Shown: one piece after another, positions 24,144-33,434 of the stretch
Layout of the letters: each line of letters opens with the position of its first letter
Numbering within the stretch: position 1 is the stretch's first letter
Source: an uncultured Spirochaetales bacterium
GTDB lineage: Bacteria > Spirochaetota > Spirochaetia > Sphaerochaetales > Sphaerochaetaceae
Direction: 5' to 3'
Length of the DNA: 55,670 nucleotides
Assembly: GCA_949287505.1 (NCBI GenBank)
Contig: CASEGX010000015.1
Span: 1 to 55,670, forward strand
Translations under genes and position numbers: made by a program
Notes under the pieces: model-generated
What the model was told of the DNA's origin: nothing
The model's input: only the letters and a program-made list of their open reading frames with translations
Database searches by the model: none

Positions 24144-25874
24144 GTGAACAAAGAGTCACTCATAAGTGAGGAAATCAGGAAAATCGCACCTGAAATGGAT
24201 CCGCTTCGCCTTGGAATGGGGTGGAAGACAGAAGACCTGGACAAGCCGAAGATTCTAATTGAAAGCACATTCGGAGACAGTCATCCGGGTTCAAGCCATC
24301 TTCTCAGTTTGGTGAATAAAGCCGCAGAGGGAGTGTCGGAGGCTGGAGGAAAGGCCGCAAGATACTTTGTAACCGATATCTGTGACGGACAGGCTCAGGG
24401 ACACGATGGAATAAACTATTCGCTCCCATCACGCGACATGATTGCGAACATAGTGGAGATCCATAACAATGCAACGCCTTTTGATGCAGGAGTCTTCATT
24501 GCTTCCTGCGACAAGGGCCTTCCGGGTCTTCTCATGGGAATAGGCAGGACAAATCTTCCTTCTGTCGTAGTCCCCGGCGGTGTAATGGCCGCAGGACCTG
24601 ATCTCCTGACGCTCGAGATGATCGGCAAATACAATGCAGAGTGCGCAAGAGGCGAGATTACAGAGAAGCAGTTTGATTATTACAAGCATAATGCATGTCC
24701 GACATGCGGAGCATGCTCCTTCATGGGAACGGCATGCACAATGCAGGTCATGGCAGAAGCCCTTGGTCTTGCACTTCCCGGAACTGCGCTTCTTCCTGCA
24801 GTCTCTGATCTTCTGATGAAGAGCGCGGAGAATGCCGGTAAGGCGGCAATGGCTCTTGCACTTTCCGGCAAGAAGGCCAGGGATATTGTGACTCTCAAGA
24901 GCTTTGAGAATGCGATAATGGTGCATGCCGCAATCTCCGGATCTACAAATGCCATACTTCATCTGCCTGCAATAGCACATGATTTCGGTATCTCAATAGA
25001 TGCTGAGACCTTCGAGAGAATACACAAGAATGCACATTATCTTCTCAATGTACGCCCAGCAGGATTCTGGCCTGCGGAGTATGTGTTCTATGCAGGAGGT
25101 GTTCCTGCAATCATGGAAGAGATAAAGCACATGCTGCATCTGGATGTGATGACAGTCACTGGAAAGACACTCGGAGAGAATCTTGAGGATATCAAGAAGA
25201 GTGATTATTACAGCATCTGCGAGGAGTACAGAAGCAAAAAAGGCGTCAGGAAGGAAGACATACTCCGTCCTTATGACAATCCGATCGGAGACGAGGGAAC
25301 GATTGCTATTCTCAAAGGAAACCTTGCTCCGGAAGGCGCTATCGTCAAGCATTCTGCAGTTCCGAAGGAGATGTTCCACGCACTTCTCCGCGCCCGTCCT
25401 TTCAATTCTGAAGAGGAAGCTATCGCTGCAGTCCTTTCCCATGATATCAAACCAGGCGATGCCGTGATCGTAAGGTATGAGGGACCGAAAGGCTCTGGAA
25501 TGCCTGAGCTTTTCTATACGACCGAGGCCATTTCCTCAGACCCTGAGCTTGGAAAGAGCATCGCACTGATAACAGATGGAAGATTCTCCGGAGCATCGAA
25601 GGGGCCTGCAATAGGTCATGTAAGTCCTGAAGCGGCGGACGGAGGGCCTATCGCCCTTGTAGAGGAAGGCGATCTCATTGAGCTTGACATCCATAACCGT
25701 AAGCTTGCTGTTGTGGGAATCGGAGGAAAGAGACTTCCTGAAGATGAGATTGAGAGAGTATTCAGCGAGAGACGGGCACATCTTGTACCGTTCAAGTCGA
25801 AATACCCAGGCGGTGTTCTGAAGATTTACTCAGAGCATGCTGTGAGCCCGATGAAGGGCGGATACATGGAATAA
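24144..25874 (+). CDS. IlvD/Edd family dehydratase (probable sugar-acid dehydratase)
   Basis: The 576-residue Fe-S dehydratase family includes dihydroxy-acid, phosphogluconate, arabinonate and xylonate dehydratases. SCDKGLPG (Cys122), ACPTCGACSFMGTACTM (Cys185-198, with Cys191 at the usual ligand position) and DGRFSGASKGPAIGHVSPEA are intact. The first Fe-S cysteine, usually in a PCNxHL motif, is absent: the stretch reads HPGSSHL (47-53) with Gly at that position. Cys80 in ICDGQAQGHDG lies in a neighbouring conserved loop. Start GTG 24144 has CTGGAGG seven bases upstream. Operon context (oxidoreductase, isomerases, GntP permease) favours an aldonate or hexuronate-derived substrate over branched-chain amino-acid synthesis. 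Confidence 0.88.
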   Translation: MNKESLISEEIRKIAPEMDPLRLGMGWKTEDLDKPKILIESTFGDSHPGSSHLLSLVNKAAEGVSEAGGKAARYFVTDICDGQAQGHDGINYSLPSRDMIANIVEIHNNATPFDAGVFIASCDKGLPGLLMGIGRTNLPSVVVPGGVMAAGPDLLTLEMIGKYNAECARGEITEKQFDYYKHNACPTCGACSFMGTACTMQVMAEALGLALPGTALLPAVSDLLMKSAENAGKAAMALALSGKKARDIVTLKSFENAIMVHAAISGSTNAILHLPAIAHDFGISIDAETFERIHKNAHYLLNVRPAGFWPAEYVFYAGGVPAIMEEIKHMLHLDVMTVTGKTLGENLEDIKKSDYYSICEEYRSKKGVRKEDILRPYDNPIGDEGTIAILKGNLAPEGAIVKHSAVPKEMFHALLRARPFNSEEEAIAAVLSHDIKPGDAVIVRYEGPKGSGMPELFYTTEAISSDPELGKSIALITDGRFSGASKGPAIGHVSPEAADGGPIALVEEGDLIELDIHNRKLAVVGIGGKRLPEDEIERVFSERRAHLVPFKSKYPGGVLKIYSEHAVSPMKGGYME

Positions 25875-25885
25875 GGAGATTAGAG

Positions 25886-26971
25886 ATGTCTGAGAAGCTA
25901 AAGACAGGACTTGTAGGCTGTGGGAAGGTCGGAGATTTCCATGCTCTTGCATTTTCCCAGCTGGAGGAGAGCCAGTTCACTGCTGTCTGTGATTCAAGCA
26001 GGGAGAGGGCAGAGGCTTTTGCAGCTAAATATGGTGTGAAGGCATATACCGATGTTGATGAGATGTGCCGCAAGGAGAAACTTGACGTGGTGAGTATCTG
26101 CACTCCTCATCCGTTACATGCATCTCCCGCTGTCGCTGCAGCTTCATGTGGTGCCAACGTCATCATCGAGAAACCTCTTGCCTCCCGCCTTGCAGACTGC
26201 GATGCGATCATAAAGGCAGGAGAGGAGAACCATGTGGTCATCGGAACGATGGTACAGCGCAGATTCTACAGGCCATGCATGCGCATCAGAAAAGCAATAG
26301 ATGATGGTAAGATAGGTCGTCCCGTTCTCGGTATGGTTCAGATGTTTGGATGGAGGGACAAGGCATACTATGATTCCGATCCATGGCGTGGAACATGGGC
26401 AGGTGAGGGCGGTGGAGTGCTTGTGAATCAGGCACCGCATCAGCTGGATCTCCTCTTGTGGTATATGGGAGAGGTTGAAGAGGTATATGGTGTATGGCGC
26501 AATCTCAACCATCCCTATATCGAAGTTGAGGATACTGCCGTTGCTGTAATAAAGTTCAGAAACGGAGGCCTTGGCAACGTCATAGTCAGCAACAGCCAGA
26601 ATCCTGCACTCTATGGCAAGGTTCACATCTTCGGCGAAAATGGTGCCTCTGTCGGTGTTCAGACTGACGGTGGTGCGATGTTCATTGCCGGAATGTCCGG
26701 TATAACAGAACCTCCTGTGAATGATCTCTGGACTGTAAAGGGTGAAGAGGAGATGCTTTCCACATGGAAGAAGGAAGACAGCGATTTCTTCAACAGTGTC
26801 GATTCAATACATTACTATCACAAGGTGCAGATAGAGGATTTCCTCAAAGCTGTCCTCAATGGGACAAAACCGCTTGTCGATGGTTATGACGGACGCCGCA
26901 CAGTAGAACTGATAGAAGCCATCTACAGGGCAACTGAGAGCGGTGAACCTGTTAAGTTCCCTATAAAGTGA
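25886..26971 (+). CDS. Gfo/Idh/MocA family NAD(P)-dependent oxidoreductase
   Basis: A 361-residue two-domain dehydrogenase. The Rossmann motif GCGKVG is at about 10-15, the catalytic-lysine motif EKPL near residue 95, and the C-terminal beta-sheet domain contains the GGGVLVNQAPHQLDLLLW helix with the usual catalytic His. Family members oxidise or reduce sugars, inositols and sugar acids; the substrate cannot be named. It begins 11 bases after the dehydratase with AAGGAG and is co-transcribed. Confidence 0.92.
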   Translation: MSEKLKTGLVGCGKVGDFHALAFSQLEESQFTAVCDSSRERAEAFAAKYGVKAYTDVDEMCRKEKLDVVSICTPHPLHASPAVAAASCGANVIIEKPLASRLADCDAIIKAGEENHVVIGTMVQRRFYRPCMRIRKAIDDGKIGRPVLGMVQMFGWRDKAYYDSDPWRGTWAGEGGGVLVNQAPHQLDLLLWYMGEVEEVYGVWRNLNHPYIEVEDTAVAVIKFRNGGLGNVIVSNSQNPALYGKVHIFGENGASVGVQTDGGAMFIAGMSGITEPPVNDLWTVKGEEEMLSTWKKEDSDFFNSVDSIHYYHKVQIEDFLKAVLNGTKPLVDGYDGRRTVELIEAIYRATESGEPVKFPIK

Positions 26972-26978
26972 GGCTGAT

Positions 26979-27851
26979 ATGATGACTATTTCATACAATG
27001 AAGCCTGTGCAAAGAACTGCTCTACTCTGGAGAAAGACCTTGAGCTGACAGAGAAAGCTGGTTTTGACTGGATAGAGATCCGTCTCGATATGCTTCGTGA
27101 GTATCTCAAGAAACATACGCTTGATGATCTGAAGGCATTCTTCTCGACAAGCAGGATAAAGCCTCATGCATTCAATGCAATCTATCTTTATCCGGAGTTC
27201 CTTTCAGATCACGATGATGAAGCAAAGCGTGATGCGCTTCTCGATGAGTTCCTGCTCTGCTGCATCGCGGGAAAAGCCATCGGTTCACACTACATAATAA
27301 TCGTGCCGCCACTGCAGAGGAATCCTGCCGGCGGACCTTATGTGGGAAGCTGGGATGACACGTATGCAAACTGTGTCAGGATTCTCAGAGAGCTTTCCGA
27401 TTTTGCTTTGCCATATGACATGAAGCTCTGCTTTGAGCTTGTCGGTTTCAACCGCTCCAGTGTCAGAAGCATAGAGAGAGCGGATGCAATCGTAAGAGCC
27501 GTGGACAGAGATAATGTCGGATTCGTGTTTGATTCATACAACATCTATCTCAATGGTGGCCTGAATGACTTCTCGGCACTTAAGAAAGTACAGGCAGAGA
27601 AGATATTCGCAGTCCACCTCATGAGTGGAGACGATGTTCCGGAAGAGGAGATGGGTCAGGATAAGAGATGTTTTTGCGGAAGCGGGGTTGTGGACACAGC
27701 AGCTTTCCTGAAAACACTTGATTCAATCGGCTACAAGGGAATGGTTTCTGTTGAGACCTTCCGCCCGGAATATTGGGAGAAGACCCCGGAATGGGTCATT
27801 GAAAACGCATACAGGACAACTGCTGAGGCTGTAAAAAGCGCTCTGTCCTGA
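26979..27851 (+). CDS. TIM-barrel sugar isomerase/epimerase (AP endonuclease 2 family), first copy
   Basis: A 290-residue xylose-isomerase-like TIM barrel. The four metal ligands expected in this family are visible in order: Glu in LCFELVGFNR, Asp in GFVFDSYNI, His in IFAVHLMSGDD and Glu in MVSVETFRPE. Members interconvert ketoses, inositol derivatives or 3-dehydro acids. It follows the oxidoreductase by seven bases. Function within a sugar-acid pathway is inferred from neighbours. Confidence 0.88.
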   Translation: MMTISYNEACAKNCSTLEKDLELTEKAGFDWIEIRLDMLREYLKKHTLDDLKAFFSTSRIKPHAFNAIYLYPEFLSDHDDEAKRDALLDEFLLCCIAGKAIGSHYIIIVPPLQRNPAGGPYVGSWDDTYANCVRILRELSDFALPYDMKLCFELVGFNRSSVRSIERADAIVRAVDRDNVGFVFDSYNIYLNGGLNDFSALKKVQAEKIFAVHLMSGDDVPEEEMGQDKRCFCGSGVVDTAAFLKTLDSIGYKGMVSVETFRPEYWEKTPEWVIENAYRTTAEAVKSALS

Positions 27852-27867
27852 GAAAAAGGAGTCTTGC

Positions 27868-27886
27868 CTTCTGCATGGTGCAGAAG
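27868..27886 (+). other. Perfect intercistronic hairpin before the permease gene
   Basis: CTTCTGCA TGG TGCAGAAG is an 8-bp perfect stem with a three-base loop between the isomerase stop and the SD of the permease. There is no T-run, so mRNA processing or differential stability is more likely than termination. Confidence 0.6.
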
Positions 27887-27910
27887 CTGAACAATTCTAA
27901 GGAGGACAAC

Positions 27911-29308
27911 ATGGATGTTGCAAGATCGGTGATTGCTTTGGCAATCGGTATGGCGGTCCTGATTGTACTGATCATGAGGACCAAGTTTCATCCAGCCCTT
28001 GCTCTGGTTACCGGTGCCTGTGTAGTAGGCGTTGTTGCTGGTGTTGAATGGGCTGCGATACCTGGGCTTATCACATCAGGATTCGGAAGTACGCTTTCTA
28101 GTATCGGTCTCGTCATAGCTTTTGGATGTATGATGGGACAGGTGATGGAGGAGTCGAATGCGGCGAAAGTCATGGCGCACACGTTTATAAAAGCGCTACG
28201 AGGAAAGAATGAGGAGATTGCTCTCGGAATCACAGGATTCCTGGTATCAATCCCTATTTTCGCTGACTCCGCTCTCATCATTCTCTCCCCGCTCATCAAG
28301 TCGATTTCACAGATCAAGAAGAAGTCCCTTACAGGTCTTGCTCTTGCAACAGCCTGCTGTCTTAACATCACACATGCCAGCGTTCCTCCTACTCCGGGTC
28401 CGCTTGCTGTTGTCGCACAGTTCGGCGATGCCATCAACCTTGGTTCCTACATTCTCTTCGGCATTGCAATGGGCCTTCCTCTTGCAGTTGTCATCATCAT
28501 TCTTTCGAAGATTGCCGGAAAGAAGTGGTACAAGGTCGTTGATGAGAATGGTGAGATTGTCGATGTGTCCGGAGACCTTGCAAAGAAATACTCCGAGGAG
28601 TCCTCAAAGGCAACAATCCCGGCCCTTGATCCTAACGAGAAGTATCCTGCTGCATGGATCTCCTTCGCACCGATTCTTATTCCTGTAATCCTCATCCTTC
28701 TTGATACAGTTACAGATATGCTCTTCCCTGGTGTAAAGAACATCGGAACAGAGCTTGTAGGATTCTTCGGTAATCCTGTCATCGCTGTATCTGTTGCTCT
28801 CCTTGTCGCTATCTACGGTCTTGCCAGAGACAAGTCCAGAAAAGAAGTTCTTGACTGCCTCGAGCGTGGCGTACAGAGCTGTGGAACCGTCATCCTCATC
28901 ACAGGAGCCGGTGGTGCTTTCGGAAACATCATCAAGTCAAGTGGAATCGGAGACGTGATCGCAACAGGTCTTGCCGGCATGAACATGCCAATCCTTCTTC
29001 TGCCGTTCCTTATGGCAGGAATCCTCAAGCTCATTCTCGGAAGCGGTACGGTTGCAATGACAACAACAGCTACGATCTGTGCACCTATCCTTCTGCAGAT
29101 GGAAGGCGTGAACTACATGTTCGCTGCATATGCTGCATGTATCGGTTCTCAGATGTTCTCCCTGCACAACGACAGCTTCTTCTGGGTTCTTACAAGAACC
29201 TTCAAGTTCGACAAGCTCGATGTTCAGGTTCTCGGATACGAGGGAATCCAGTTCATCTGGTCATGGATCGGTTTTGCACTGCTCTGCATTGTGAATTTCG
29301 TGTTCTGA
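27911..29308 (+). CDS. GntP-family permease (gluconate/organic-acid:H+ symporter)
   Basis: A 465-residue hydrophobic protein with about twelve membrane segments and GntP hallmarks: the RTKFHPALALVTGACVVG opening, the G(F)GSTLSSIGLVIAFGCMMG segment, ITGFLVSIPIFADSA, and a late Gly-rich segment with a GSGTVAMTTT motif. GntP proteins import gluconate and related hydroxy acids with protons. ATG 27911 has TAAGGAGG just upstream; an earlier ATG at 27875 lies inside the hairpin and is rejected. As the only transporter of the cluster it probably brings in the acid used by the dehydratase. Confidence 0.93.
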   Translation: MDVARSVIALAIGMAVLIVLIMRTKFHPALALVTGACVVGVVAGVEWAAIPGLITSGFGSTLSSIGLVIAFGCMMGQVMEESNAAKVMAHTFIKALRGKNEEIALGITGFLVSIPIFADSALIILSPLIKSISQIKKKSLTGLALATACCLNITHASVPPTPGPLAVVAQFGDAINLGSYILFGIAMGLPLAVVIIILSKIAGKKWYKVVDENGEIVDVSGDLAKKYSEESSKATIPALDPNEKYPAAWISFAPILIPVILILLDTVTDMLFPGVKNIGTELVGFFGNPVIAVSVALLVAIYGLARDKSRKEVLDCLERGVQSCGTVILITGAGGAFGNIIKSSGIGDVIATGLAGMNMPILLLPFLMAGILKLILGSGTVAMTTTATICAPILLQMEGVNYMFAAYAACIGSQMFSLHNDSFFWVLTRTFKFDKLDVQVLGYEGIQFIWSWIGFALLCIVNFVF

Positions 29309-29321
29309 TTTATTCGGTAAG

Positions 29322-29349
29322 TGCGGGTCCGGTAATCTCCGAGCCCGCA
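29322..29349 (+). other. G/C-rich hairpin between permease and second isomerase genes
   Basis: TGCGGG at 29322-29327 pairs with CCCGCA at 29344-29349, with a further CGG/CCG pairing inside. It has no T-run and sits just before the SD of the next gene, so partial attenuation or mRNA stabilisation is possible. Confidence 0.45.
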
Positions 29350-29365
29350 TTCAAAAGGAGAGAAA

Positions 29366-30178
29366 ATGAGATTTGGATGTTGCGGTAATCTGGCTTCTGT
29401 GGTTCCTGGAGGAACTGGAATAGAGATCGTGAAGCCGGCTGCCGAGTTCGGATACGATTATGTAGAAATGCCCCTTGCTGAGATGACAGCCCTTAGCGAC
29501 TCTTCCTTTTCGGAGCTGAAGGATACCATCTCATCAAGCGGAATACGTTGCGAGGTGTGCAACAATCTCTTTCCCGCTTCCGTGCGCCTCACAGGTCCGG
29601 ATGCTGATTTCGGAAAGATTGAGGAATATGCACACAGGGCTTTTGGCAGAGCCGCGGAGCTTGGTGTTGAGACTGTAGTGTTCGGCTCTGGCGGTGCGAA
29701 GATGGTTCCAGCGGGATTCCCGATGGATGAGGCATATAAGCAGGTTGTGAGGATCTCGAAGCTTATCGCTCCGATAGCTGCAAAGCATGGAATCACGATT
29801 GTAATCGAGCCCATCCGCAAGCCTGAATGCAATATCATCAATACATTCGAGGAAGGCGTGAAGCTTGCTGATACAGTTGCAGAGGATAATGTGAAGGTCC
29901 TTGTCGACTTCTTCCATCTCGAATGGGAGCATGAGTCTCCTTCACATATAGTGAAGTACGGAAAGGATTATCTTCGTCATATTCATTTTGCCCGTCCGCT
30001 GGAGGGTGGGGACAGAATCTATCCAGAGAGTGCTGATGAGTATCCTTATAAGGAATTCGTGGATGCTGTCAAAGAGTGTGGATACAATCTCAGAGTAAGT
30101 CTTGAAGCTGGATGCCGCCCGGATTTTGCGACACAGGCGCCTAAGGCTTTGAGTTTCTTGAGGGAAATGTTCAGATGA
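29366..30178 (+). CDS. TIM-barrel sugar phosphate isomerase/epimerase, second copy
   Basis: A 270-residue TIM barrel of the same superfamily as the gene at 26979 but clearly diverged. Metal ligands are visible as Glu in IVIEPIRKPE, Asp in VLVDFFHLEW, His in LRHIHFARP and Glu in RVSLEAGCRP. AAAGGAG precedes ATG 29366. Its stop overlaps the next gene (ATGA). Two different barrels in one operon suggest consecutive isomerisation or epimerisation steps. The substrate is unknown. Confidence 0.88.
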   Translation: MRFGCCGNLASVVPGGTGIEIVKPAAEFGYDYVEMPLAEMTALSDSSFSELKDTISSSGIRCEVCNNLFPASVRLTGPDADFGKIEEYAHRAFGRAAELGVETVVFGSGGAKMVPAGFPMDEAYKQVVRISKLIAPIAAKHGITIVIEPIRKPECNIINTFEEGVKLADTVAEDNVKVLVDFFHLEWEHESPSHIVKYGKDYLRHIHFARPLEGGDRIYPESADEYPYKEFVDAVKECGYNLRVSLEAGCRPDFATQAPKALSFLREMFR

Positions 30179-31053
30179 TTGATGCCCAAGCTGCTTTCAG
30201 GATGATTGAGAGAAAAAGGAAGAGCCTTTTTGCGGCATATGTTGTCACCATGTGCCTTGCGCTCTGCAGCCTTGCATGTCTTTTCCTTTTCCGTAACCTC
30301 TTCTTTCCTTCCCTTGCCGCTACACTGCTGTTCTATCTGATTGCAGTCCTGCCGCTTGATAAGGCCTATAACAGGGAGTTCATACGTGATAACTTCCTGC
30401 TTGGAACTGCGGAGGGCAGGGATGGTGCGACGGTTGATGAGAAAGGACATATCTCAGACGAGGAGATAGTTTCCTCCGGGCTTTTCCCTCTTCCTTCATC
30501 CGGAAAGCGAAGGGCAGTGACTGGTCTCAGCCTCTCTGTTCCTGTTGATGGTGAGATGATATCCATAAGGGAGATTCTTTCCTATTACAGGCTTCCGGAA
30601 GGCTCTGATAAACACAAAGTCGCAATAATAAAAGGAATATGGATCAGTGTCCCTCTCAAACATGGCTGTGGGATAGAAGCCGGTGTCATCCGTAAGAATG
30701 CGCTTCATCCTGCTGTCCGGGAGGATTTCTACAGCGCCGAAGGCTTTATTCTTGAAGATGGGGAAGATGACTGGGATGGATGTCTTTTTTTCGCAGACGG
30801 AAAGAAATCAATGGAAAGACTTCATGCATTGCTTCCCGATGTGTATGGACTGTATCAGGCATGTTTGTCAAAATCCGGCTCAATGATGTTCCGTGTCAGC
30901 AATAATCGCCTATACCTCCTTGATTATGGCCGTTCACTGGATTTTGATGCTCCTGTCAGGAAAGGCCTTGATATCTCAGTCCTGACAAGTAACAGAGTCA
31001 CTGAATTCCAGAAGCTTCTGGAGCTTTCTGAGACGATTCAGAAGAAAAACTGA
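30175..31053 (+). CDS. Uncharacterised two-helix membrane protein coupled to the sugar-acid operon
   Basis: I do not recognise this 292-residue protein with certainty. A charged N-terminus (MIDAQAAFRMIERKRKS) is followed by two closely spaced membrane helices at about 19-41 and 43-60, then a soluble domain of about 230 residues that should lie in the cytoplasm if both termini are inside. The domain contains RAVTGLSLSVPVDGEM and later RNALHPAVREDFYSAEGF. The layout recalls DUF3137-type proteins, but that is a shape resemblance only. Its start overlaps the isomerase stop by four bases (ATGA), so it is translated with a catabolic operon despite looking non-metabolic. Confidence 0.6.
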   Translation: MIDAQAAFRMIERKRKSLFAAYVVTMCLALCSLACLFLFRNLFFPSLAATLLFYLIAVLPLDKAYNREFIRDNFLLGTAEGRDGATVDEKGHISDEEIVSSGLFPLPSSGKRRAVTGLSLSVPVDGEMISIREILSYYRLPEGSDKHKVAIIKGIWISVPLKHGCGIEAGVIRKNALHPAVREDFYSAEGFILEDGEDDWDGCLFFADGKKSMERLHALLPDVYGLYQACLSKSGSMMFRVSNNRLYLLDYGRSLDFDAPVRKGLDISVLTSNRVTEFQKLLELSETIQKKN

Positions 31054-31068
31054 AAACATGATCCTTAT

Positions 31069-31107
31069 ACACAGGGGCTGCTTCGAACAGCCCCTGTGTT
31101 TGTTTCA
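31069..31107 (+). terminator. Strong terminator between convergent genes
   Basis: ACACAGGGGCTG at 31069-31080 pairs perfectly with 31088-31099 over a seven-base loop and is followed by TTGTTTC. It ends the sugar-acid operon. The symmetric stem may also help end the convergent lipoprotein transcript, whose stop is at 31105. Confidence 0.85.
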
Positions 31108-33283
31108 GGACTCAGGATACCAGGCTGAAACCCTTATATCCGTCTCTCCTGTGTCCCTGTTCCTTGTGAGGCGGAATATCCTTCCTTCAACTGTTATATC
31201 ATGGCCATCCCAGGCCGCGGATTCTGAGAATTCAAGCTGCCCAATGCCTCCTCCGATTGCCGGAATTCCATGGAAAGTGCCGTTTTCTATCACAAGGCCA
31301 CCCCATGCGGTATTCGGCCCGATGATTCCTGCAGTTCCGAGATCCGTGTATGAGTCGCCATTGTCATCATCGATACTCACACTCGATGCATCCTCTCTGG
31401 AAGGGGAGTTGTAGACAGCACCGAACAGCCGTCCGCTGTATCCGAAGTACGAAGTGTAGGTGTTGTCACCAGAGATTATTTCTTCTTCCGCCATTTCTCC
31501 TGTTGTTATCGGCGCCTTTCCCGCGGAGCAGGCGATGACAGCATTCTTTCCCTGAAGATTTCCTGCGATGCCTCCCGCGTACTTCTCACCGTGAACAGAG
31601 GCAGTGTTTATCGCACCTCTTACTGTGATATTGTTCATTGATCCTGCGATGCCACCTGCAGAGGAGGCAGATGTCACCTCGCCGCTGTTCTTTGCGCCGT
31701 TTATAACGAAATTCGTTCCATACCCGATTATTCCGCCAGTGTCCTGTGTTCCCCTGACTGTTCCACTGTTTACCGCAACAGACATCGAATAATGCTTGTT
31801 TTCCTCATCTGTACCTGAAGCGTAGCCGACAATGCCTCCTGTGAATCTCTTTCCATCAACAGTGCCGGAATTCCCGACATTCTCGATTGTGATATTATTC
31901 GAGGCATAACCGAGGATTCCTCCGTTTCCATCATTGCCGTCGGATACTGTTCCTGTATTCGTGCAATCCTCTATGACAGTGCTTGCAGTCGCATTGTTTA
32001 TTGCGGCGATACCTCCGACCTTCTTCTCGCCGGATATTGAGCCGGCATTGCTGCAGCCGGAGATGGTGGCAGAACCGCTTCCATATATTCTGGCAATGAT
32101 TCCTGCTGCAGCCTGTGCACCATGGACAGAGGCTTTATTGTGGCAGTTCGTTATTGCTGAGACTCCTCCTTCCTCATCCATTGTCGCACCGATGATTCCT
32201 CCTGCGGTGTCTCCGTTGTCAGTAACACTTCCGCTTTCAAGCGTAAGATTGCTGATGGAAGCATTTGCGATGACTCCGAAAAGTCCGGAAACGCTGTTGT
32301 CAGTCTCTTCCATCTGGTTGATGAAGAGGTTGCTTATTGTATGGTCCTGGCCGTCAAAGGAACCTCTGAAATATCTGGAAGAGGCGGTCCCGTCTCTTGT
32401 AGGAGCTCCGATAGGAGTCCATTCAAGATTGTTCAGATCGATATCTGCGGCGAGGAGGATCTTCTTCCCTGTGAAATCCGTTTCATCCTCAACGAGCTTT
32501 GCAAGACCTGCAAGCTGCTCTGCCGTCTTCAGTGTGTACTCTGTCTTTGCCGCATCGTACCAGGTGGTGTCTGCGTTCCCGTTCCAGGGTGTCTCTATGA
32601 CAATGGGATTCCTGTTGCCGTCGACTGTAATCGATACACCGCCATTGATTGTGACTTCATCCTCATCCGGAACACTTTCGAACTTCACGCTTATTGCTGC
32701 AGAAGCGGCATCCTCTGTATATGTGAGCTTGAAGCTGCCATCATCTGTCCTGCCGCTTATAGCCTCGGCATCTACGGTGTATGTCCTGCTGTTCCTGCCG
32801 CTTCCCTGAGTGAATTCAAGCCTGTTAACTTCAGCAGTATATTCGTTGAGAGTGGCAGTATGGATGTCCCCGTCTACAATGACTGACCCAGTGAAAATGA
32901 ATACGATTGATCCGTTGTCTATCGAATCTATGGCAGTTCCGATAAGCCCTTTCCCACGGTAGCCGTCTGAAAAGCTTACAATGGCCTTGAGTGCAGTGTC
33001 TTCGATTGCTGTTATGGAAAAGCTTCTTGTTGCTGTTCTTGCTGCCGTTTCCCACTTGACGGACATTCCTTCGGGAGGAGCCCCAAGCTCGGAAACGATT
33101 CCAGGAATATTCAGTGCTTCTGCAACTTCCTCGTCTGACAGTCTCTCTGGACGATCAGTGTCTGGGAAGAATGGTGGATACCCCCCCCCAGTACGTCTCA
33201 TTCTGGCATCCTGTCGCTAAAAATAGGCTGCACAGAATGGTCAGCAGCATTATGCTGATGGATATGAAATTCTTCCTTTTCAT
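31105..33283 (-). CDS. GLUG-repeat surface lipoprotein with a coding G9 tract (phase-variable candidate, OFF as sequenced)
   Basis: The main frame opens only near 33201 and lacks a signal peptide, but an ATG at 33281-33283 with AAAAAGGA upstream encodes MKRKNFISISIMLLTILCSL followed by FLATGC, a spirochaete-type lipobox with Cys26. Six residues later comes the G9 run (33181-33189). With nine G the signal sequence runs out of frame; with eight (or eleven) it joins the 31105 frame as ...NETYWGG-YPPFF, giving about 725 residues. After a ~220-residue Ig-like or beta-rich part, the body consists of GLUG-type repeats (GGI(I/A)G...., S/N.G.V.G) from about residue 300 to 630, as in many gut and oral surface proteins. 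Surface display and adhesion are inferred. No homopolymer other than the G-tract breaks it. Confidence 0.82.
33181..33189 (-). repeat. C9 (coding-strand G9) tract just after the lipobox of the GLUG lipoprotein
   Basis: Nine C on the plus strand read as G9 in the gene. The tract begins six codons after the lipidated Cys and is followed by TAT. Thirty-one codons plus one base precede it, so 8 or 11 G keep the frame and 9 breaks it. Homopolymers of this length are hypermutable by slipped-strand mispairing in many bacteria. Confidence 0.88.
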
Positions 33284-33373
33284 ATTAACTTCCTTTTTGA
33301 AAACAATATCATGATTTTCTGCAGTTTACATGGAATTAACATCGGAACAGGGAAAAATATCTCAGAAAATAAC

Positions 33374-33411
33374 TTTAAAGAAAAAGACGCTCCGGCAGAA
33401 CCGGAACGTCT
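33374..33411 (-). terminator. Terminator of the argR-pgi operon
   Basis: On the minus strand AGACGTTCCGG (33401-33411) pairs with CCGGAGCGTCT (33385-33395), eleven pairs with one wobble and a five-base loop, followed by TTTTTCTTT. It lies directly after the pgi stop. Confidence 0.88.
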
Positions 33412-33434
33412 TTCATGATCTTTGTCGGAGTTTC

